Assembly (NCBI GenBank): GCA_013407085.1
Contig: JACCGJ010000200.1
Location: 41,243 to 105,242, forward strand
From: Atriophallophorus winterbourni
Taxonomy: Eukaryota > Platyhelminthes > Trematoda > Plagiorchiida > Microphallidae
DNA length: 64,000 nt
Direction: 5' to 3'
Part shown: piece after piece, positions 37,178 to 48,800 of the stretch
Numbering within the stretch: the stretch's first letter is position 1
Layout: every line of letters starts with the position of its first letter
Notes under the pieces: model-generated
What the model was told of the DNA's origin: nothing
The model's database searches: none
The model's input: the letters and a program-made list of their open reading frames with translations, nothing else
Made by a program: the position numbers and the translations under genes

Positions 37178-37405
37178 CTTCTCACCTCCTTCGGTCGATA
37201 TCGACCATGGATGTACATCACACGCACATGATGGTTTCATGCTCAGCAGCTTTTAGAAAGACTGAACAGTCTCAATTGGGATTGACAATCTCTTCCACAG
37301 TGATCACAGCGATAGGCATTACTCGATCAATCGGCGTCGGTGGCACGCAGGCGTCGTTATCTGCGTTCAGCAGCCAACAGCAGTATCTGCTATCTGCTTG
37401 AAAAT
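37178..37405 (-). pseudogene. ZF-LINE 3' end: finger plus tail
   Basis: The minus frame reads YRCDHCGRDCQSQLRLFSLS then K-A-A-E-H-E, a C2H2-like finger remnant (C-x-x-C kept, histidine spacing degraded). Then comes GATGTACATCCATGG, TCGATATCGACCGAAGG, AGGTGAGAAGC. It faces the plus-oriented tail at 36980, giving a tail-to-tail pair 170 bp apart. Confidence 0.65.
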
Positions 37406-38140
37406 TATGCTTTACAACGTGTGTTCTTCGCAACTTGTAGGGTCAAGGCCGAGAGATTTCTCATCTCTTTTGCAAACATCTTTGTTACGCAAGTGCGATC
37501 TGCCCAAACAAACATTTTGGGCATGAAATACAATTCTACAACTCTCCGTGGAATGCTGTCGGTTATTCTAATAAAATAATTATAGTCAAACATTTTCTGA
37601 TCGAACGCCTAGTTGCCTAAGGAAACCTAATTTGCAATAATAATTTTTAGGTCGATATCATGATAAATCTATCAAAACAAGAAAATAAATCACTTTTCAA
37701 TGTGGTACAACACAAGGTTTCCCATCTTTAGTTAGGGAATATTTCGATTGAAATAGTTGAACTATAAACATTTGCAATCATTTCAAAAAACTGCAAATAC
37801 TAGTCACTTCGCTCTTGTAAACTTCGAATACTATGCATAAAATTCAAATTAAAAGCAAGCATTCGAAAACTGCGAACATTTTTATATATAAGTGCCCGGA
37901 ATGTAAGCAACAGATTACACTATTATGTGAGTATTGCTCAAATCAATTCGATGTAGATATGATTTTCGGAATATGGAGGAGAATTGTGATTGTTGGAAAA
38001 CGTGAAATTGTCTCGAATACGAATTCATTTCCGTTACATCAGTCAACGTAAATCTTCTCACAAAAAATGCAAAATTTTGCGACAGAGGGAATATTTAATA
38101 AGTGTCAACGAGAATGTGAAATTAGAAATAAATTAAGCGC
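37406..38140. other. Unassigned stretch
   Basis: Short frames only. Confidence 0.35.
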
Positions 38141-38245
38141 ATGCGGATCTTGATTCTACTATCCCTACCTGATGAGTGCAAACAGCACGAAACCGGTCGT
38201 GGGTTGTGTCTGTGTGATGGAGATGAACTCAAATGAGCTTTTATA
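38141..38245 (+). ncRNA. Hammerhead ribozyme-like motif, subfamily B, intact core
   Basis: CTGATGA 38169-38175; helix II GTGC (38176-38179), loop AAACA, GCAC (38185-38188); GAAA 38189-38192; ACC/GGU helix III; predicted cleavage after C38198 (GUC). Helix I: C38164-C38165-U-A-C38168 pairs with G38199-U-G-G-G38203 (five pairs including one G-U). All invariant positions are kept. It sits about 680 bp past the receptor's stop codon on the opposite strand. Confidence 0.82.
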
Positions 38246-38249
38246 TTCG

Positions 38250-38916
38250 AAGAGCACATTGTTTTCACCGATATCGGAATAAATATCTTTACTTTGCACA
38301 AACATGTCTGTCTAGTATCCATCAAAACGAGTGATCTAAAAAAAGTTATATTAAGCTGAAAAGCAAGGATGGGCAGAAACTTACAGGCGAATACAAAGGA
38401 CAATGATGACTCGCAAATACCGTAAGCATATTTTCTCACAGTCAGGTAATTTTGAATAATATAAATTGAAAGTTAAACGTATCTAATCAATTTTGGTGTC
38501 CTGCATGACAAATAAGAACAAATGATTCTTGGTAAATTTGTGTCATTCCCGAAGATGAATAACAAAATTTACGCTAAAGTTTAATTATACATGCTCAGTA
38601 GCAAATACATTAATTTTCGACCTTAATTATCATGAAATGCAATCGAATATTCACGAGGTAATTAGTGAATTGTTAAAATAGAAAATTCGTTTCGGCTTTT
38701 TGCAAAATTATTACTACACTCGCATTATCCCAAGGTAAATAGATATAAGCATAATTGATTGTGTACTCAATGTATTTACATACGACGCAAGCCAATATAC
38801 AGAACAATAATGCACTAAATTTTGTAAATAATCACATTGGTGAACCTTTTTGAAAATGCACCAAAATTTCGCGTAGAAATGTTTACAAGTAGGATGTTCA
38901 ACAATTTTTGAATCTA
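38250..38916. other. Probable 3' UTR and downstream flank of the receptor gene
   Basis: AT-rich, follows the receptor stop on the minus strand. Apart from one ATTAAA variant, no feature is seen. Confidence 0.35.
38580..38585 (-). promoter_or_regulatory. Possible poly(A) signal (ATTAAA variant) of the receptor gene
   Basis: Minus-strand ATTAAA about 330 nt past the stop codon. It is the only near-canonical hexamer I noticed before the hammerhead repeat at 38145. A single hexamer in AT-rich DNA is weak evidence. Confidence 0.2.
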
Positions 38917-39891
38917 TTAATAGTTGTGTACGGAAAATGTCGCTGTATCATTTTGATGCTTGTTGTGAGGTAAAACACTTGCGCCGAATACACGCAGTGG
39001 CGGTGGTGGAAGAGGGATATTTTCCGCGTCTATTAAATTTTGATTCACGTCATGCGTTAGAAAATTGCCATTCTTCAATATCAGATCTGGTGGAAGGTTG
39101 ATATTATGTCTGTTCAATCCGTTGTCCCCGATGTTGTTGGACTCAGAGTCGTGTTTGCTTGAAGGAAAACGTTTCGAATATGCCACTCGCATCGAGTTTC
39201 GGAAATCTGATGGCGGTTCGAGCAACGGTTCTGTGAAGCTTTCGTTTGATTGAGCGAGTTGTCGATACTGGTTTTCCATGCGTTTTGGTGGTTCATTTTG
39301 CGTCGTATTTCTTGAGGAATAAGGTAAAGCTGGAAATCCATTGAGCAGTCTGTTTTTTGTTACATGGAGTTCGGTTTCTTGAAAATTCACAATTCCATCA
39401 TTGAGTTCGGGTGCACATTTCGCGTTTAATTTTTCGCGATCAGATTGGAGGGAACGTCTATTTAGCGTGGATGGATTACATTCGTCAAAGTTTTCTCTTG
39501 TCTTATGAGTCATGTAATGCATGTTTTCTGAAGGGTGTGGGTATATTTCTTGTTGTGAAGCACTGGGTGGGAGTTGCCCAATATAAGCGTCGTTAAATTC
39601 ATGCGGCCTTGAAAGACCGGAGTACGTGTAAGGAATTAGAGGTCTGAAGCCATTGTGAGCTAATTCGCACGGGTCACTCGCGCCACTGCCGCCATCACAT
39701 CCGCGACCTGAACAGCTGTCTGCAGCGGAGGAGCCTCGAATAACGGTTGGCTCGTTTCGGTTCAGCGGTGCATTCAAAATTGGGAATGTTGGTACATATG
39801 CACTGGGCGATGAGCGAAATGCCACATCGAACGGGGAAGTTTGTTGATTTGGTATTTGTTGCATGTTTGTTGATGCATGTTCCGTATTATA
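38917..39891 (-). CDS. Receptor exon 9: long cytoplasmic tail and stop
   Basis: Acceptor TTGATTTACAG, phase 0, running 324 codons to TAA at 38919-38917. Low-complexity polar tail rich in Asn, Ser, Pro and Gln, with a G-R-G-C-D-G-G-S-G stretch and a P-L-P-P-P-P-L motif near the end that could bind SH3, WW or EVH1 domains. The C-terminus is V-H-N-Y. No canonical poly(A) signal is obvious on this strand just downstream; an ATTAAA variant reads on the minus strand at 38585-38580. Confidence 0.9.
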   Translation of the reverse strand, partial: YNTEHASTNMQQIPNQQTSPFDVAFRSSPSAYVPTFPILNAPLNRNEPTVIRGSSAADSCSGRGCDGGSGASDPCELAHNGFRPLIPYTYSGLSRPHEFNDAYIGQLPPSASQQEIYPHPSENMHYMTHKTRENFDECNPSTLNRRSLQSDREKLNAKCAPELNDGIVNFQETELHVTKNRLLNGFPALPYSSRNTTQNEPPKRMENQYRQLAQSNESFTEPLLEPPSDFRNSMRVAYSKRFPSSKHDSESNNIGDNGLNRHNINLPPDLILKNGNFLTHDVNQNLIDAENIPLPPPPLRVFGASVLPHNKHQNDTATFSVHNY

Positions 39892-42800
39892 CTGTAAATC
39901 AAGCGTTGAGGAAATTTAAATGCTGTAACAGAGAATGTGATTTCTAATCGTTATCTCAAAATGATCAAAAAATACATTGTAGCTAGTGCAGTTTTCAGAG
40001 CATCTCGGTCTCAGTGAGTGTCGAATTGTGATCCAAATATTTCTAGATTTATGGAAGACATTTTATGGCGAAAAGTGTTCGTGAAACAAGATTCGATGTG
40101 TGGCTTTTGGCTATTGCGTAACAGTTAGTGCACCGGATCAATAGTCCACTTCTGAATATTAAATCAAAATACTCATTCAGACAAAAATATTTTTTTGTTC
40201 AGAAATTTAGTTTTTTCGAAGTTTCTTTTTCCCGGATTTCAGTTGAATATTTGAATATTGATCGAAACGTTGAGGCAATTTGGAGTTTCAGCTGAGACCA
40301 ATATTTCACTTGTTATCAAATATTTAAGCTTTTTGTAGCTTCAACACGTATCTAAAATTCGTCATTCTCAGACTTATTCCACAATTTTTTTAACTTTGCC
40401 ATTAATCGCCCAACTTTTTTTAACAGGTTCATCCCAAAGCATCAAGAGAATGAAATAAGCACTTACCAATCCAGGCGATTCCATTTCCGTTATTCCACTA
40501 GCAAACGAGACTGCCCCACTCACATTGTTCTGAACATGTCGATAAGGATGAAAACTCTCGTGCATCAAATTCATCTCATTGCAACAACATTTTTCCACAT
40601 GCATCCCGTTTGCGTTTTTGGATACCGGATTACGACTCGGATCGCATGAGCAACAATGAAAATGAGGATCGTTAGTCTTGATTTGACTGCCGCGTACACA
40701 CAATGGCATCCGTCCGTCCATCGGATCACAATAGGAATGACGCTTTTCAACTAAACCCCTTTTCCTCCGTTGACATATGAGCAATCCCACTCCAAGTAGG
40801 AGGAGCAACATAGCAAATCCAATTCCCAAACCGATAAACAATGGTTGAACCATGACAATGGATAAACTAAACGGTTTGGAAGAGGTGCTCGCCTTTTGAC
40901 TTGCGGGGGCAACAAATTTTCCATGCGGTGGCTCTGAAGTGAAGAACAGTGACAAATGGTTTAATGTAATATCACATGCTATTATAAACTTATCGAAAAA
41001 TGTGTTAACAAATAATTCAAAAATATTGTGTTTTCGGAAAATAACTACTACACACTACGCGCAAAAAATAAACGATTGTCTCGGTGCAAACCTTGCTGAA
41101 CATTCGCGATAATTATACCACAGACGTTAACCGCTAAACCAAGATTTTGTTCGTGTCACCTTTGAAACCACGCAGCGACAATATTGCCCAATCTAGACCG
41201 TCACGCTTCATGAGATTTCATTCAAATTTTCACAGAGGATTTAATTTGATCGAATGCGTTGCTCATTCAACGAATATTTTTCGCATTCAATCAATTACTC
41301 GGATCGCTGAGTCTGAATTCACGGAATATCCACGCACTTCCAAATTCGCAATTTTTGTTTACTTTCTCAGTGAAAAGCAATAGTTCAATCGCCTTCACAC
41401 ATTTTAAAATATATAAATAGCACAATGGTTACTCCTTGCCAGATTCATTAGAGATTTTAGAAATGACCGACATCGTTTAGTTCATTTTTAGTGATGAGTT
41501 CATTGGTGCAAAAAATCTAGTACGATATAAGACAAAAAATAGCAATGTCTTTTTGGAAACAGGAAGTATTCGAATTTCATAATCCACACATACAGAAAGC
41601 ATATAAACTGGTCTGTCTCAGCTGATTTCATTCCTCCAAACTATTTCTTGTGAAATATTTATCTACAATCACTTGCCCGTATTACTCATTCCACAACAAA
41701 GTGATAATTGAACGGGTTCACCTGATTTCGATTCCGTCAAATGAAATCAACGAACACGCTAGCTGGAAATAGTCATTCAAGTTTGACTTCAAAGTCAGCA
41801 TTAAATCCTCACACACAGAGAGAGACATATTATACGCATTGAGTTGAGAAAAGTCTCGAATTGAGCTCAAAATGTCTTCAAGAGCAAGTGTGAGCGATTG
41901 AATTAACGTTGCGTAACCTGACACTTAAACAGAGTGGAGACAATTCTAAAAATCATTTTATTACATTTTGTATTTTGAGTGTGCAATGTTGAATGTCATC
42001 AATGAATGACTAATTTATCTACCTGGATTTTTCTCAATTGAAAAGCCGTGTCCCAAGGCCGGAAGTTGTCGGGTTCCACGTGCGTTGGATTCATTTGCGT
42101 CAAAAGAATGAATTGGAATGTTGCTAGTTGATTTCGGATGTTGCAATCCTGAAAGAATGATACAAATGAGGTTATTTCTGTATTTGAACAACGTGGTTCT
42201 TTGTAAGAACCCTATATAACAGTGGCATACAAGTTTAACTTTGTTTACCGCTTTTCCACTGTTTCAAGGCTTACTGAACCTGATCTTACTGTCTCCACCT
42301 GATGACGGCAAACAGCCAGAAACCGGTAGTGGTGTGTAAGGGATGGGGATGTGAGAACCACAATACAGAGTTTATTTCACATTCGAAAAATTGAATTAGA
42401 AATCGTTTTCACCGCAATTTCCGTTTCTATCAAAACGTTGGTCGTTATTAATAATGTCATTCAAATGATTATTCTATGTGCATTAAAAATTGATTCACGG
42501 ATGACTTCCAATACAAATAGAATCGTTCCAAGCCACTCAAACGTGTGGTACAATGTTCATAGTATATCAATAAACAGTTCTTCCTGCTAGGTTGCACAAC
42601 GAACGAAGAGAAAACATGAAAAAATCAAATGTAAATAACCAGTTTTAAGATCACTCATACCCTGCGTTCATACACCACAACCAATTTCTGGCTGTTTGAT
42701 GTCATCAGGTGAATATAGAAAAGATAATGTTCAGTGAGCCTTGAATGCCTCGGCACAGCTAATATTTGGATGACCGATCTATTCACTGTAGCTGAGTCAA

Positions 42801-45800
42801 CCGATTAAACCAATGGGAATGACGTGTTTTATGGCTGCTCACCGCCCCTGCACTTACAAACCACAAAAAATGCCTGCAGTATACCGTGATGATTGTTGTT
42901 GTAAATTTATTTAACCCTTTACTGCCCTCAGTACCGAATTCGGTACGCTAATTAAAAGTTGTATAAATAAACAGTGATCGGTTCAAATCGTTTCTTTTGT
43001 GTTTTTACTTGTTCAATACAAGTCTAGTATCAGTTTGATACAGAGACACAACAGTCATCCGGCATATAACGCCAGTGTGCATCGAGAGTTTGCGAGAGAT
43101 GGACGTGTAGCGTATTCAGCCTAGAAATTAAATTGGGCAGTTAAGGGTTAACTATATTATGACACAAGGAAACTGATTCTGCTGCCCGTTTTTAATGAGT
43201 ACGTACAGTGCAAATGGATTGCTCTTTTGCTGAGTGACTTGTGCACACATGCAGCTATAGGTCTCAAAATAATGCTACTGTTTCAATGATGAAGCTTAAA
43301 AAGGGACGCGATGGAATGTCTGCTAGGAAAGGAGTAGATTTGTATCTCAGTGTTGTTCTGTAATAATTCACAACTGAGTGTGATGTAACATAGCGGTAAT
43401 CACATTTTCAAACTATACTTTTTGTGACAATTAAGTAATCAGGACCTCTTGAATGGCAAACCATTGCTTCGTGGTGTTTCGCTCTGGTAATAGTCACTAA
43501 TAACGACGTGTAAAACGTTTAAGTGTTTTAATCGTTCAGTGAAATAAAAGCCAATAACGAAGATGATCATCGGTAGAGAGTTTTCAATAGGTAAACTGCA
43601 TCTGTTCGTTCAAATTGGCATAAATTGATTTATTTCGAGACCATATCGTTGAACAACAATTGTTTTTGTTCACTTTTCACGGGCTCAGTGTTGTCAAACA
43701 GTTTATTTCTGTATAAAGGCATTCAATTATGGGCGTAAACAGCGTAAATTTCTTAGTTATGAGGGAGTTGCTGATAAAAATTCAGACAAATACGTTAATT
43801 TTAATATTTCCAATCAGGGGGCTATCCGATTTTTCATTTGAGTTGCTCGACTAAGATGATCGAATTCTTCAGCCTTTCCCTGTGATATCCGAGTGATTAC
43901 TTGATTATCAGCGCAGCAATATTTGAGACAAAATACATGTGTTAGTGAATAAGAATCCTGGTTATTTTTTCATAGTTTTGACCGATTGAATAACCAATGT
44001 GTGAACCAAATTGTCTGAAATCCAGCCCACGTGAAAAATATCAAATTTGTGGTACCATTTTTACGCAACGGCTTCAAAGTAATCATTTATTTGCTGTCAC
44101 CAGCTGCTGAGGTCACAATACCTAAATTGTAGTAGGGAACACATGGACGGTGTGTTGGCACTTCTAGATTTGTTAGTCTTCGCATTGGCACGTATTTTGT
44201 TGCGTACGTGCGTACGGCGACAAGTTTCCTGCTTTAGAACTCAGCGGGTTGGCTTAGTACGATCAGAATCAGCATGTTTTGAAACAAGGAAGAAATGCTA
44301 AACAAGGTGTGAACATATGATTCAATTTGATACAACTGAACATCAAATTTGGCAAATTTGTGGCGTCAGCCTTGCCAAACAGTTGCTTACAGTTGCTTAC
44401 AGCTAGTTATTTTCCAGTTAATAGATCAGTTGTAGCATTAATATTGAACTGGAAACAATTAAACTATATATCTAGGGCACAAAGTGAACTCTGTGACACT
44501 AAGGATGTGACCTTCTTTTTTAATCGCAGTGTCCATTTTGAATTTCACCCAGTCGCACAGTTTGGGCAAAAAAATTTCCTAAACCCAAGTACCCATTTAA
44601 ACCCATCTGTAAAATGCGTAGCAACATTAGTTGGGAAAATAATTACAACTATCTAGCACCCTGTCCAGTGGAATCACATTGATTTTGAATGAAGTGCATT
44701 ACGATACGTCAAAATCACGAGTTTTTGGATAATTGTCAGAACTCCACCCTCCAATAATAGGAAGCGCCCTCACGACCGACGACGACCATCGCGAATTCCT
44801 AATAATTCGGGTTTTCGGAAGGATCGCATCAGAACGATTAGAGCGACAACATCCTCGGAAGTATGAAGAGATGGACAACGGTAACTGATTTAGAATGATA
44901 TGCAAGGTCTGTCAAACAAGCCCTTCGTGGTGTGCGATTGAAGCCTACCGTTTAACACGAAATCCATTTACAATTAAGATCAAAGTGACAACCGGAGTGG
45001 GCGTGTTTCGGGCCAGTGCTGTGGTTTCGTGATTTGTCTATATAAGAGAGGCGTGTCTTTTGTTTTTTGTCATGCGCGCAAAAAAACGCGCTCGATAAAA
45101 TGGCGTTTTATTTTGTTGTCAGACAAATGGGTAGACGGGCTCAACTTTGAAATGATTGATCTCAGGGATGAATTAAAACACAATCGGCAAGTGAGTGAGG
45201 AGCGCGGGAAGGGAATAATTTTAATTCGAGTGTTCCTGAAGCCTATGCATACAACGTGATTGACGATAGAACAGGATTCGGACGCGATTGATGAGCCGTA
45301 TTAACAATTACTCTTTTAAATATGGGTTATACTTCTTTTCGCTAAAAGAATAGGAGATAAGTACTAGCCCTATGCGTTACCTGGGGTTGATTATACTTTT
45401 CAGCTAACTAAACGAAGCAATGCATATTTATTCGTAAAAATCGGTTTTCACATTGGATTTTATTGCTTCTTCCGATTGAACCACTTTAAAAGAAAACTAA
45501 AGGGTGCATGCTTAAGAAATAAAAAAACCTCAAATCTGTTTTGACTGACCAATATCATGAATATCTAGATCGTAAAAAATGACGTTGACACTTTAGCCGT
45601 TCAAAAATACTAACCTTTATTTTGTCGTTGAGTCTTCGATTTTTTGTTTGAATCCTCGAACAGGGTTGTGGTGATCACGGTTGAAGGAACTAAATCAAAT
45701 AATCCATAAATTATTTCATACAAGGAAAGCAAAGTATGCTGAAAATTTTCCAAATTTATTCTAATCTTTAGTTGATCATGTAAACAATTTGGATGAAATG

Positions 45801-48800
45801 ATAAAAAGCTGAATTATCAACTAAAAATCAACATCATCAATAGCGAAAAAACAAATCGTACAACCCTCGTTTGGAATATATTTGGGACACGCCGTGTATT
45901 CATAATGCAAAGAAATTTTAGTGCAAACGGTTAGAGCAGATTTTGGGTAACGCTTCACTTATGACACAGAAGCTTCGTCAGACGAGGTGTGATAGTCAGG
46001 ACAGGGAACATTACTTGGTAGCAGTAAACCCCCCACCACTGATTTGACCTTACCGCTAAACAGCCCATAGTAGGCCTACGGTGTGTCACGTTTCATGGGA
46101 ATGACCAGGATCAGTGGTCGATTTGCCCACTAGTGTATATCCCCAACAATCTAATAAAAGTGAACAAGGTCAAGGTTGGTTGACACAGCGGCCCACATGC
46201 GTATTGTATTAGATTGATGTGGATACACACTAGTAGGCAAATCGCACAATGTAATGAAATTAGCTTGTCCTTTCGAAGGACAGTCAGTTAATGTTTAATT
46301 AACTAGTTTCGATTGAATTACCATATTAATAAATTTTAAATCGATCCCTTAATTTGATTCATTTTGAAGTCTGTCAGCGCTACCCTGCCAGGTCACTGTG
46401 TCATTTATTGATCTTATTTAAATAGGTTAAGCATTAACTTACCACAAACATATTTCAAGCTCAAGTGCATTTTTCCGCAAGCCTGGTCAAATTTTCCAGC
46501 AAAGTTTGGATTCACCGAGCAGGACGATTGACCTTTACAAATAGATTGGATTTCATCTGTCACATCCAAACGGTCTGTGCAAACTGCAGATGGATCAAAG
46601 TAAATATAGATCCATTAGTGAACCTCCAGCATACTACATGATAATTGCGTCAAATTATTCGAGTTATAAGTCAGGCTCCAAACCTTTACATGAACTCTCA
46701 AATTTGGACACAACAAAAATCTCGCCGTACGGAAAATGTTTTTAAACACCGATTCAATCAAATTTAACATTAAAAGATTATGTTTAAACAGCGGACTAAA
46801 ATATAACTAATAAATTCGAATTAATGCGGAAAGAAATACTTGAACGAGATTGGTTCTTTAAATTATGTCTTGTTTTACATTTTGACGAATGGCAGCATTA
46901 TAATACAAGTTCTTACAGCGTGAATGTGATGCTTTAGTACATAATATAGGTATTGAATGTGAAAGCATTGAAAATACATGAAGTATAATATTCTCAGCAT
47001 ACGAGTATATAAACCAATGTGTTGTCAAATGAAACAAGGATAAACGTGTTCGCTACGGTACATGTTTTTGTAATCTGTTGAGTTTAATTCGTTAACAATG
47101 TAGCCAATAGTTCTCCGTCCACAAAGTACCTTTGTTTAAGAACGACAGCTCTCCGTTAGCTTGGAAACATTTGGGAAGTCAATCGCATGTATGATGCTAA
47201 CGTTCTTAGCAAAGGGACTGTAGATCCTCATATCATTGATATTGCATGTCACATTTAACTTGTACATCATTGCATATATTGTGTTTCAGGCATTACCGAT
47301 AACTTCTCGCTAGACCACATGATTATCAAGCGGGCTGGCAAAACAACTGACACCTTGTCCCCTTTTGATCTCCCGTATAGCTTCGGCATGTCATGTATAA
47401 AATGCAATCATTACTACTCAAGCTAATCTGAGTGAAAAACAAATCGCTAGGTTTCCCCGTTCAATTAAATTCTGTTTATACTGCGGCGAGTTGTGAATCA
47501 TCAACGAGACACAAATATAGGGAAATACTTTCCAATTACGAAGCATTCCTCGCACATTGAACACATTGTGGATGGACAGAGTAACAAATGCTGAAGTAGT
47601 TTGTCAAGCTGGTCTACAGAACCTGTACTCTCTGATGTGACAACGCCGTGTACGCTATATGGGTAAGGTCGGGTGTCAACCTTTGGTTAGACTGCGCTTG
47701 CCGTACAAAGACCTACTAGAAAAGATATGAAGGCTCTGATAATTGACCGAACGAGATGGGACATGTTTCTCATTATCGCTTAGTTTGCATGCACAGAGCA
47801 AAGAGTTACCTTCAACTTGGCAAATTATAAGTACATATTTGAACTGCTCAAATGTTGAACGACGCCATATGGACTCCGCCGATCGATTGGATGAGAACTT
47901 CGCTACAGTGCACTACACTTCAAGGGAAGCCAGTCATGAATACATGATTAATCTGCTCAAACTTGTACGTCTCAATCAGAATCAATCTTTAAATGAGTGC
48001 TGAATTGAGTGCTTTGATAGTCGCTTAGAATTTGATTAAAGCTGTTCAATAATACAGTCAGTTTGACCAAAATATCACTTTTATTAGGAATATTTCTACA
48101 AGTTATGTGGAGTTAATTGTGAATTTATTTATATTCTAATTTTATTATGTTATTTTCACGAATGTTTCAGCACATCTAGATATAAAACACGAGACAGAAG
48201 ATTCAAATGAATGAGCGAACGAACTTTTACAAGGAACGTCTGTTGAAAGCAACATTTTTTTGTTTTTATATTATCATCATTCCAAGGTTAATGCTCAATT
48301 TGAATAAAGTGGGTCTTAGAGGATTGGTTCTTACAAACGATTTTGAGACACCACTTCGAATCAATTTACAATATTGTATTATTTGCATCGAGTGCGTCAA
48401 TAAACCTTTCCCCTATAATCATTTCACCAACAAAACAGTGTTGATACACAGAAACATTGTGTTGAAACTGATCTCTGAAATATCTAACCATACATATAGT
48501 TATCACAACTTGGTGTTAAATATTTCTAATGCATGAAATTCAGCATCCGCGATGTTTTGTCATGCATGCAACTGTTTTCACCTCGGCATATAAACCCGGT
48601 CGAGTTTTAAGATAACCTCAAAATTTCTAATTGCTATGCTTTGTTTAAAATGATCGTTTATACTGAGAACACTATCATGTCTCTCATATGTATTCCTCTA
48701 TGCGAAGAGAATGACAGTGTTATTTTCAAAAGATAAAAGTTTAACCGCATATCAATGAGAGTACTTCTTGAGAACCCGATAGAATTATGGCATACCTAAC

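Noticed and set aside
44327..44656. 109-codon plus frame in receptor intron 6
   Set aside because: No motif recognised; opposite strand to the gene and no supporting splice signals.
48207..48536. 109-codon plus frame in receptor intron 4
   Set aside because: No family resemblance; AT-rich codons consistent with a chance frame.
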